The notes under the pieces: model-generated
Databases searched by the model: none
Told to the model about the DNA's origin: nothing
Seen by the model: only the letters and a program-made list of their open reading frames with translations
Translations under genes and position numbers: made by a program
In this document: positions 56,745 to 64,000 of the stretch, in pieces
Numbering within the stretch: the stretch's first letter is position 1
How the letters are laid out: every line of letters begins with the position of its first letter
Source: Solimonas terrae
GTDB taxonomy: Bacteria; Pseudomonadota; Gammaproteobacteria; Nevskiales; Nevskiaceae
Direction of reading: 5' to 3'
Assembly (NCBI RefSeq): GCF_011067135.1
Contig: NZ_JAAMOW010000001.1
Span: 62,001-126,000, forward strand
Length of the DNA stretch: 64,000 nucleotides

Positions 56745-59246
56745 ATGCTCAACACATCGAGCGCGACGAGGACGGCTGCGCTGCTGGCCGCGCTGTCGGT
56801 GTCTGCCGGCGCGACACCGGCGCTCGCGCAGGACGCCGCCGCGAACGGTGCGCAGCCACCAGCCACCGCTGACGATTCCGCTGCTGCCGTTGGCGCCGAC
56901 GCGCCGGCAGCAGCGACGGCTGAAGCGGCCGCCGACGGCAGCGCATCCCCCGCCGATGCGGGCGCCGCCACGGCGGCCGCGCCGCTCGACACGATTCCGG
57001 TGAAAGTGCCGCCGCCGCGGCAGGCGCCGGCAGCGGCCGTCGACGTGCAGGGGCCTGCGCAGATCGCCGAGATCATCGTCACCGCGACCAAGCGGACGCA
57101 GTCCATTCGCGACATTCCGGCGTCGATCACCGCCTTCACGGGTGAGGATCTGGAGAACACCGGCAAGCTCAATCTCAACGACTTCGTTCAGGAGTCGCCC
57201 GGTGTGACCGCGGCGCAGGGTTCGCCGGGGTTCACGCGCCTGACGTTCCGCGGCATCTCGACCGACACCAATCCGTACTCCGGCAACGCGCAGCCGGTCG
57301 GCATCTTCATCGGCGACGTGCCGTTCACCGATCCGTATGTCGCCAACATCATTCCGGATCTCAGCGCCTTCGACCTTTCCGACGTCGAAGTGCTGAAGGG
57401 ACCGCAGGGAACCCTGTTCGGCGGCGCAGCACTGTCCGGCGCGATCCGCTACCAGCTGCAGGAACCGCAGCTCGACACCTGGCAGGCGCGCGGCTTCTCG
57501 CAATACGCCAAACCGAAGGACGGCAGCTCCGCCTTCACCGAAGGTCTGTCCGTCAACGCGCCGCTGTTTCGTGACGACCTGGCCGTTCGCCTGGCCTACG
57601 TGCGCCGCGAATATCCGGGCACGATGGACAACCTGCGCACGGGCGAGAAGGACGTCGACGCCTCGTCGGGCAACCAGTATCGCGGCCAGCTGCTGTGGCA
57701 GCCCGGCAACTGGAAGTTCAAGTACACCCACCTGCAGCAGGACTTCCAGGGCGACGACCAGCTGCTGTTCACCGATTCGCCGCGGGGACCGCGCGCCAGC
57801 GATGTGGCCATCACGCCGCAGCCGTCGCAGAACGAATTCCACCTCGACAGCCTGGAAAGCGCCTACGACTTCGATGGCGTGCGCGCCGTCTCGCTGAGCT
57901 CCTGGGTCAAGCGCGATGCGAACTACACCAAGGACTACACCAGTGTGCTGATCGGCACGCCGCCGCCGGGGTATCCGGCGGAGGCGGGCGTGTTCACCCA
58001 CGTCGTCGACAACTCGAAGAGTTTCTCGCAGGAGCTGCGCCTGCAGTCGGACGACGGCGGGCCGTTCACCTGGCTGGTCGGTGCGTACTACTTCGATTAC
58101 CGGATGTACTTCAACATCCTGATCGACACTCAGCTCAACCAGGACCTGCTCGGCCAGGACAGCGTGCTCGGCAGCAACCCGGCCGTGGCGGCGTTGTTCG
58201 CGCTGCTCGGTGCGCCGTCGGCCGCCGCGACCACCTCGCTGCTCGACGGCACCTCGAACGCCAAGTCGACCGAGAAGGCACTGTTTGCCGATCTGTCCTA
58301 CGAAATCGCCGATGCGCTGACACTATCCGCCGGCGGCCGTTTCTATCGCACCGAAGTCACCGGCGGTTTCGTCGGCAGCGGCCTGCTGATTGCCGGCAAC
58401 GAGAACGACGGTCCGCAGTCGAACTCGGTGGCCACGCTGAAAGAATCCGGATTCAATCCCAAGCTGTCGGCGACCTGGCGTTTCGCCGACAACGCGTCGA
58501 TCTATGCGACCGCCGCGAAGGGCTTCCGCTTCGGCGGCCTGCAGGACCTGCCGTCGACGCCGACCAACGGCGTGCCGCCGACCTACAAGTCGGACACACT
58601 CTGGAACTACGAGATCGGCCTGCGCACCGACTGGTTGCACAAGACGCTGCAGGCTGACCTGACGGCGTTCTACATCGACTACAAGAACCCGATCATCACG
58701 CAGTCGACGCAGGGCATCCCGATTGCCTACAACACCAATGTGTCGGCGGCGATCAGCCGCGGCTTCGAAAGCAGCCTGCTGTGGAACACGCCGCTGCGCG
58801 GACTGACCTGGTCGCTGTCCGGCGCCGTGACCGACGCCCACATCACCAAGTCGTTCACGGCGTCCGACGGCCAGGTCGTCGAACCGGGCCAGGAGATGCC
58901 CGGCGCGGCCAAGTACCAGTTCAACTCCTCCCTGCAGTATCTGCACGCGTGGAAATTCCTCACGCTCGCGCCGATCGCCAGCTACACCTATGTCGGCAAG
59001 GGCTACAGCGACATCACGCACCAGGTGGAAATCAACGGCTACGGTTCGTTCAACGCCGGCCTGTTGATCGGCGCCGACGGCCTGTGGGGCAGCCCGAAGC
59101 TCGCCCTCAACGTCAACAACATTCTCGACGTCACGCGGCCGGTGGCAGGTGGAACCGGCACGACGCTGGTGACGCGCCAGCCGACCGAAACCTATCTGCT
59201 CAATCAGCCGCGGACGATCACCGCGCGCTTCTCGTTCGAGTTCTGA
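56745..59246 (+). CDS. TonB-dependent receptor with Ala/Pro-rich N-terminal linker
   Basis: 833 residues: signal peptide (about 1-28, ending ALAQD), an unusual Ala/Asp/Pro-rich linker of about 70 residues, TonB box EIIVTATKRTQSIRDIPASI, plug with LTFRGISTDTNPYSGNAQP and VEVLKGPQGTLFGGAALSGA, and a barrel ending in ITARFSFEF. The plug style is that of receptors for hydrophobic or complex organic substrates in sphingomonad- and Nevskia-like bacteria. AGGAGAGA precedes the ATG. It is the import gene of the TetR-controlled cluster. Confidence 0.93.
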   Translation: MLNTSSATRTAALLAALSVSAGATPALAQDAAANGAQPPATADDSAAAVGADAPAAATAEAAADGSASPADAGAATAAAPLDTIPVKVPPPRQAPAAAVDVQGPAQIAEIIVTATKRTQSIRDIPASITAFTGEDLENTGKLNLNDFVQESPGVTAAQGSPGFTRLTFRGISTDTNPYSGNAQPVGIFIGDVPFTDPYVANIIPDLSAFDLSDVEVLKGPQGTLFGGAALSGAIRYQLQEPQLDTWQARGFSQYAKPKDGSSAFTEGLSVNAPLFRDDLAVRLAYVRREYPGTMDNLRTGEKDVDASSGNQYRGQLLWQPGNWKFKYTHLQQDFQGDDQLLFTDSPRGPRASDVAITPQPSQNEFHLDSLESAYDFDGVRAVSLSSWVKRDANYTKDYTSVLIGTPPPGYPAEAGVFTHVVDNSKSFSQELRLQSDDGGPFTWLVGAYYFDYRMYFNILIDTQLNQDLLGQDSVLGSNPAVAALFALLGAPSAAATTSLLDGTSNAKSTEKALFADLSYEIADALTLSAGGRFYRTEVTGGFVGSGLLIAGNENDGPQSNSVATLKESGFNPKLSATWRFADNASIYATAAKGFRFGGLQDLPSTPTNGVPPTYKSDTLWNYEIGLRTDWLHKTLQADLTAFYIDYKNPIITQSTQGIPIAYNTNVSAAISRGFESSLLWNTPLRGLTWSLSGAVTDAHITKSFTASDGQVVEPGQEMPGAAKYQFNSSLQYLHAWKFLTLAPIASYTYVGKGYSDITHQVEINGYGSFNAGLLIGADGLWGSPKLALNVNNILDVTRPVAGGTGTTLVTRQPTETYLLNQPRTITARFSFEF

Positions 59247-59247
59247 G

Positions 59248-60723
59248 ATGACCACGATTTCCGTCACCGAAGCCCTGCATCGCCACGCGATCGCCGATGC
59301 CGATCGTCCGGCCCTGACCGTCGACGGGCAGACGCTGACGCGCGGCGAACTCGAAAGCCGCACGAACCGTCTCGCGCGCGAGTTCGAGCGTCTCGGCGTG
59401 CGCGAAGGCAGCTTCGTGACGATCGCACTGCCCAATTCGCTGGCTTTCGTCGAGAGCGCCCTCGCGGCGCTCAAGCTCGGCGCGACGCCGCAGCCGGTCT
59501 CGAGCCGTCTGCCGCAGGCCGAGCTGGCGGCGATCGTCGCACTCGCCGCGCCGGCGCTGCTCGTCGGTGCCGATGCCGCGGCCTTTCCCGGCACCGCAGT
59601 GATCGGCGCGGATTTCGCGGCGGCCGCCGCGTGGTCGGACGCGCCGCTGCCGCTGCGCACCGCCAAGTACTGGAAAGCGCCGACATCCGGCGGCAGCACC
59701 GGTCGGCCGAAACTGATCGTCGCCGGCAGCCCCGCGGTCGTCGACGAGCAGCCGACACCCTACGCGATGCCGCTGATGCTGCCGCTCGAGGGCGCGGTGC
59801 TGGTGCCCGGCCCGCTGTATCACAACGCGCCGTTCACGACCTGCCTGCAGGCGCTGTTCCGCGGCAATCACGTCGTCGTCATGCGTCGTTTCGATCCGCT
59901 GCAGACGCTGCAGCTGATCGAGCAGCATCGCGTCAACTCGGTGCTGATGGTCCCGACCATGATGTCGAGAATCTGGAAGCTGAGCGATGCCGAACGCGCG
60001 CAATTCGATCTGTCGTCGCTGCGCGTCGTCTATCACATGGCCTCGCACTGTCCGGCGTGGCTCAAGGCGGCGTGGATCGACTGGCTCGGCGCCGAGCGCA
60101 TCTACGAACTGTACGGTGGCACCGAGATGCAGGCGCTGACGGTGATTCGCGGCGACGAGTGGCTGCAGCGACGCGGCTCGGTCGGCCGTTGCGTGCTCGG
60201 CGAAATCAAGGTGGTCGGCGAGGGCGGTCAGGCGCTGCCCCCCGGCGAAGTCGGCGAAATCCTCGTGCGCTCGCCGGTCGGTGCGCCTCCCAGCTACTTC
60301 TACATCGGTGCCGAAGCCAGACGGGTGGGGGACTGGGACAGCCTCGGCGACATCGGCCATCTCGATGCCGACGGCTATCTCTATCTCGCCGACCGCCGCA
60401 CCGACCTGATCCTGCGCGGCGGCGCCAACATTTATCCGGCGGAGGTCGAAGCCGCGATCGACGAACATCCTGCCGTGCATTCGAGTGCGGTCATCGGCCT
60501 GCCGGACGACGATCTCGGCCAGCGCGTGCACGCCATCGTCCACGCACGCACGCCGATCGGCGCCGACGAGCTCGGCCGCCACCTGGCGGCGCGCCTCGTG
60601 AACTACAAGATTCCCGCGTCCTTCGAGTTCGTCGCCGAGCCGGTGCGCGGCGACGACGGCAAGGTCCGCCGCTCGGCGCTGCGCGATGCGCGCCTGGTGC
60701 CGGCCGCCGTTTCGCAGCGTTGA
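59248..60723 (+). CDS. AMP-forming acyl-CoA ligase family protein
   Basis: 491 residues. Adenylation P-loop SGGSTGRPKLIVAG near 150, YELYGGTEMQALT near 288, DRRTDLILRGGANIYPAEVE near 382 and the C-terminal Lys in DDGKVRRSAL. It activates a carboxylic acid as the CoA thioester, as do bile-acid or aromatic acid ligases; the acid is unknown. It starts directly after the TonB receptor stop. The acid could be released by the esterase encoded downstream. Confidence 0.9.
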   Translation: MTTISVTEALHRHAIADADRPALTVDGQTLTRGELESRTNRLAREFERLGVREGSFVTIALPNSLAFVESALAALKLGATPQPVSSRLPQAELAAIVALAAPALLVGADAAAFPGTAVIGADFAAAAAWSDAPLPLRTAKYWKAPTSGGSTGRPKLIVAGSPAVVDEQPTPYAMPLMLPLEGAVLVPGPLYHNAPFTTCLQALFRGNHVVVMRRFDPLQTLQLIEQHRVNSVLMVPTMMSRIWKLSDAERAQFDLSSLRVVYHMASHCPAWLKAAWIDWLGAERIYELYGGTEMQALTVIRGDEWLQRRGSVGRCVLGEIKVVGEGGQALPPGEVGEILVRSPVGAPPSYFYIGAEARRVGDWDSLGDIGHLDADGYLYLADRRTDLILRGGANIYPAEVEAAIDEHPAVHSSAVIGLPDDDLGQRVHAIVHARTPIGADELGRHLAARLVNYKIPASFEFVAEPVRGDDGKVRRSALRDARLVPAAVSQR

Positions 60724-60740
60724 TCGGGGTTCGACATCGA

Positions 60741-60947
60741 ATGAACAACAAGCTCGATGGCAGGGTCGCGCCGATCACCGGCTCCGGCCGCGGCATCGGT
60801 CGGGCGACCGCGCTCGAGCTCGCCGAGGAAGGCGCACGCATGGTCGTCAACGACCTCGATGCCGGGCCGGCCGAGGCGGTCGTTCGCGAGATCCGCGATC
60901 GCGGCGGCGAGGCCGTGGCCTGCGTCGGCGGCGTCACCGGCATCTGA
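60741..60947 (+). pseudogene. truncated short-chain dehydrogenase/reductase remnant
   Basis: 68 residues matching only the N-terminus of an SDR: ITGSGRGIGRATALELAEEG with the NAD(P) glycine motif, and VVNDLDAGPAEAVV. The catalytic Ser-Tyr-Lys part, about 180 residues, is missing; a stop comes where the next gene begins. Pro in VAPITG is unusual at this strand. It is probably a deletion remnant. Confidence 0.75.
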
Positions 60948-60985
60948 TGAACGGCGCAATTCGAATGCAAACAACGGAAAACGGA

Positions 60986-62530
60986 ATGTCCGAGCTCACC
61001 GTGGAGCGCACGACCCGACTCGGGACGCTGCGCGGCATCAGCCGCATCGGCGTCGAAACCTACCGCGGGCTGCGCTTCGCCGAACCGGTGCAACGCTTTC
61101 GCGCCGCCACCGTGGCGCGGTCGCCGTGGTCCGGCGTGCGCGATGCCACGCGGCACGCGGCGATGGCGGTGCAACCGGTCGTGACCACCGACGTCTACGG
61201 GCGGATTCCCGACGCGCCGTTTTCCGAGGATTGTCTGTTCCTGAACATCCATGTGCCGGCCGCCGCTTCCGCAAGTCCCCGGCCGGTGATCGTCTTCATC
61301 CACGGCGGCAGCTTCACGTCCGGCAGTGGCAGTTTCTACGACGGCAGCGCGCTGGCGCTCGGCGCGGACGCGGTGGTTGCCTGCATCAACTACCGGCTCG
61401 GCGTATTCGCGGCGCTCGATCTCGACTGGCTGGGCACGCAACGCGACGGCGGCGGCCAGCTCTGGCTCGGCGACCAGATCGTCGCGTTGCGCTGGCTGCG
61501 CGAGAACATTGCCGACTACGGCGGCGATCCGGATTGCGTGACGGTCATCGGCGAGTCCGCCGGCGCGGTTTCGGTCGCGGCGCTGTGCGCCGCGCCGCAG
61601 GCCGAAGGACTGCTGCATCGCGCGGTCGCCTGCAGCACGGGCTACCTCGTGCGCGAGCCGTCGAAGGATGTGGTCGGTACCATCGCGCGCACGCGGTGCA
61701 TCGACCGCGCCGCCGCACTCGACTTGCTGAAATCCTGCACGACCGAACAGCTGCTCAAGTTCCAGGGCCGCAAGGGACTCTCGCCGCGACCCGTCGCCAA
61801 CACGCCGCTGCTGCCGGGAAAGATGGAAGACCTGATCGCGGCGCGCCGGTCGCCGGTGCCGCTGATCGCCGGCTACGCCACCCACGAAGGCGCGTCTCTG
61901 GAAATCATGCTGAAACTCGGAACCGGCCTGCCGACGCCGGTGCTGTGGGTCGTCGCCCATCTGATATCGCTCGGCATTGCCGTGCACGGCGCCAAGGGCG
62001 AGGCGAACGTCAAGACCTATCTGCGCCGCCTGAAGCGCGCGACGCGCAACCCCGGGTTCGGCAAGACCTTCAACGATCTGGTGTGGACGGACGGATTCCG
62101 TCGCGCGGCGGCCGACTATGCCGAGACGACGACGCGCGCCGGCAGCCGCGGCTACCTGTACGTCATGGATGTGCCCATGCGTTTCGCCGGCAAATCGCTG
62201 CCGTCGAGCCACGGCATCGATCTGGCGCTGACGTTCAATGTCGGCGACGACCCCGGGCACACCGTGCCGGCCTTCGCCGATCACCCCCGCGCCGACGCCC
62301 TGGCGCGGCGCTGGGTGGCGATGCTCGGGCATTTCGCGCGGCACGGAGAACCCGGTCCGTCGCTCGGCGAATGGCCGGTCTACGCGCCGGGCCGACGCGC
62401 ATCCAAGCGCGTCGACTGCGACGACTGCCGCGTGCAGGACGACGCCGAGGCGCTGTTCCGCGAGGCGGTCTGGGTGCACGCGCCGGAGGCATCGGGCATG
62501 CCCGAGCTGCCGGTCTCCGCCACATCCTGA
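60986..62530 (+). CDS. type-B carboxylesterase
   Basis: 514 residues. Oxyanion hole HGGSFTSGSG, nucleophile GESAGAVSVAA, N-terminal YRGLRFAEP and EDCLFLNIHVP signatures, and a likely catalytic His in SSHGIDLALTF. No signal peptide is visible, so it is cytoplasmic. In-frame ATGs at 60947 and 60965 exist; 60986 is preferred for its GGAA. It probably cleaves an ester (steroid, bile-acid or aromatic) imported by this cluster. Confidence 0.9.
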   Translation: MSELTVERTTRLGTLRGISRIGVETYRGLRFAEPVQRFRAATVARSPWSGVRDATRHAAMAVQPVVTTDVYGRIPDAPFSEDCLFLNIHVPAAASASPRPVIVFIHGGSFTSGSGSFYDGSALALGADAVVACINYRLGVFAALDLDWLGTQRDGGGQLWLGDQIVALRWLRENIADYGGDPDCVTVIGESAGAVSVAALCAAPQAEGLLHRAVACSTGYLVREPSKDVVGTIARTRCIDRAAALDLLKSCTTEQLLKFQGRKGLSPRPVANTPLLPGKMEDLIAARRSPVPLIAGYATHEGASLEIMLKLGTGLPTPVLWVVAHLISLGIAVHGAKGEANVKTYLRRLKRATRNPGFGKTFNDLVWTDGFRRAAADYAETTTRAGSRGYLYVMDVPMRFAGKSLPSSHGIDLALTFNVGDDPGHTVPAFADHPRADALARRWVAMLGHFARHGEPGPSLGEWPVYAPGRRASKRVDCDDCRVQDDAEALFREAVWVHAPEASGMPELPVSATS

Positions 62531-62549
62531 ATCGACGGGTCACGTCATC

Positions 62550-63968
62550 ATGCAGATCAGTCACGACAAGCTGTCGTTTCGCACGAAGTTTTCGTACGGG
62601 CTCGGCACGCTCGCTTTCGGCATCAAGGACCACGGCTTCAACGTGCTCCTGATGCTCTACTACAACCAGGTCATCGGCCTGCCGGCCGCGTCGGTCGGGC
62701 TGATGATCATGCTGGCGATGATCGTCGATGCCGTGGCCGATCCGCTGATCGGGCATCTGTCGGACCGCACCCGCACGCGCTGGGGGCGACGTCACCCGTT
62801 CATGTACGGCTCGGCGATTCCGGTGGCCGTGGCCTACTTCCTGCTGTGGCTGCCTCCGCACGGCAGCCAGGCGCTGCAGCTCACGTATCTGCTGATCCTC
62901 TCGGTTGCCGTACGGGTCGCGATCAGCTGTTACGAGATTCCCTCGTCGGCGCTGATGTCCGAGTTCTCGTCCGATTACGAGGAGCGCACCAGCCTCTCGA
63001 CGTACCGCACCGTGTTCTTCGCCCTCGGTACCGTCATCATGTCGCTGCTGGTGTTCAAGGTGTTGCTGCTGCCGACTGCCGAGCAGCCGGTCGGTCAGCT
63101 CAATGCCGCCGGGTATGCGCGCTACGCCACGGTCTCGGCGGTGCTGATGGCGTTCGCCATCCTGATTTCGGCACTCGGTACGCACAAGCGGATTCCGACC
63201 CTGAGCAAGCCCTTGCCCGTGAGTGAGCACAGCGGCCTGTTCGGTGGCCTGCGCGCCTTGCTGACCGACCGCCCCTACGTCAGCGTGCTGCTTTGCGGCT
63301 TCATGTTCGCCGTGGCTGCGGGTCTGGCGGCGACGCTGGGGGTCTACATCTCGACCTACTTCTGGCGCCTCGGCGCAGCCGATCTGGGGACCATCGGTGC
63401 CAGCGCCGGCGGCGGCCTGATCCTGGCGCTCGCGATCCTGCAGTTCACGCGCCGGTACAGCAAGAAGCACATCGCCGTGAGTCTGTTTTCCGTTGCCCTG
63501 GTGGCCATCGTCCTGCCGGTCGCTCTGGGCTTGCCGGGATGGATGCCGCGGGACCCGGGCCGGCTGGTGCCGATTCTGATCGCCAGCACGCTCGTCACCA
63601 CTGCCGCCGTGCTCGCCGCCGCGGTGGTCAGCCTGTCGATGGTCGCCGACGTGGCCGATCACCTCGATCTCAAGACCGGCCGGCGCATGGAAGGTCTCAT
63701 GTTCGCGGCATCGGTGATGGTCAACAAGGCCGTGTCCGGGGTCGGCGTGTTCCTGTCCGGCGTGGTGCTGTCGGCGATCCACTTTCCCGAAAAGGCCGAT
63801 CCCGCGACCGTCGACCCGGCGATCGTCAATGAAATGACCCTGGTCGCCGCGGTCTGCATGGGCGTGTTCGCGACCCTCGCGATTCTCATCCTGCAGTTCT
63901 ATCCGATCACGCGCGAGAGCCACCAACGCACGATCGAGGCACTGAAGTTGCGGCGCGCGCCGGCCTGA
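62550..63968 (+). CDS. GPH-family (MFS_2) cation symporter
   Basis: 472 residues and about 12 helices. The family motif DAVADPLIGHLSDRTRTRWGRR lies after helix 2, and an EIPSSALMSEFSSDYEERTSL-like loop (at most about 20 residues) follows helix 4. GPH symporters carry glycosides, uronides or bile-type organic anions with Na+ or H+. It starts 19 bases after the esterase stop, so it is part of the catabolic cluster and probably moves substrate across the inner membrane. Confidence 0.92.
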   Translation: MQISHDKLSFRTKFSYGLGTLAFGIKDHGFNVLLMLYYNQVIGLPAASVGLMIMLAMIVDAVADPLIGHLSDRTRTRWGRRHPFMYGSAIPVAVAYFLLWLPPHGSQALQLTYLLILSVAVRVAISCYEIPSSALMSEFSSDYEERTSLSTYRTVFFALGTVIMSLLVFKVLLLPTAEQPVGQLNAAGYARYATVSAVLMAFAILISALGTHKRIPTLSKPLPVSEHSGLFGGLRALLTDRPYVSVLLCGFMFAVAAGLAATLGVYISTYFWRLGAADLGTIGASAGGGLILALAILQFTRRYSKKHIAVSLFSVALVAIVLPVALGLPGWMPRDPGRLVPILIASTLVTTAAVLAAAVVSLSMVADVADHLDLKTGRRMEGLMFAASVMVNKAVSGVGVFLSGVVLSAIHFPEKADPATVDPAIVNEMTLVAAVCMGVFATLAILILQFYPITRESHQRTIEALKLRRAPA

Positions 63969-64000
63969 TCCGGCGCCGCCGGAGCGGGCCGAAAAATCCA

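Overview
The window is high-GC, gene-dense chromosomal DNA from a Gram-negative proteobacterium. A gammaproteobacterium is most likely: there is a four-cysteine FNR/Anr regulator, a CydA with an E. coli-like long Q-loop region, CydX and YbgE, a FimV-like protein, and TonB receptors plus a porin. A Nevskiales/Solimonadaceae-like host is a guess. I see no tRNA, rRNA, transposase, phage gene or CRISPR array.

Layout. (1) 1-9000 is a low-oxygen block: the end of a FixJ-type regulator, fnr/anr, a BON protein, a zinc-ribbon protein, a flavodoxin, a tandem universal stress protein, a PRPP-synthetase-like enzyme and a 952-residue fusion of a beta-CASP nuclease with an AMP/thymidine phosphorylase. FNR-type boxes (TTGAY-N4-RTCAA) stand before almost every unit. 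(2) 9001-18867 is a respiration and sulfide block: the operon cydP-cydA-cydB-cydX-ybgE plus two YeeE/YedE genes, then fisR, then persulfide dioxygenase, DUF442-SQR and a TauE/SafE exporter. The same TGCCA/TGGCA element, an AT-rich stretch and a sigma54-type promoter lie on both sides of fisR, which suggests that FisR controls both cytochrome bd and sulfide oxidation. (3) 18941-22609 holds an FNR-box-preceded aldehyde/alcohol dehydrogenase pair, a K+ channel and a decayed pgaD-like gene. (4) 22655-40119 is an ethanol-to-acetyl-CoA block: adenylate kinase, acetyl-CoA synthetase, an AcoR-type activator, a second aldehyde dehydrogenase, a TonB receptor, a periplasmic-binding-protein/cytochrome c fusion, a PQQ alcohol dehydrogenase with a lanthanide-type Asp-Tyr-Asp motif, and a porin. 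Five -24/-12 promoters and repeated CTGTCCC motifs suggest one AcoR/sigma54 regulon. (5) 40220-49690 holds a FimV-like protein, a degenerate GGDEF-EAL protein, an HDAC-type deacetylase next to a Pat-like acyltransferase (FNR box in front), a hydrolase and an M17 aminopeptidase. (6) 49731-55907 holds an FMN 2-hydroxyacid dehydrogenase with a FadR-type regulator, an Lrp regulator with a leucine-type dehydrogenase, and an acetolactate-synthase-like enzyme coupled to a small LuxR protein. (7) 55967-63968 is a TetR-controlled cluster of TonB receptor, acyl-CoA ligase, SDR remnant, carboxylesterase and GPH transporter for an unidentified, probably ester-type substrate.

How it fits together: the cell appears able to switch between aerobic ethanol/acetate oxidation (AcoR, sigma54) and micro-oxic or sulfide-exposed life (FNR boxes, FisR). 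Acs, the Pat-like enzyme and the deacetylase may form an acetylation control loop. All regulatory links are inferred from motifs and gene order; no search could be run.
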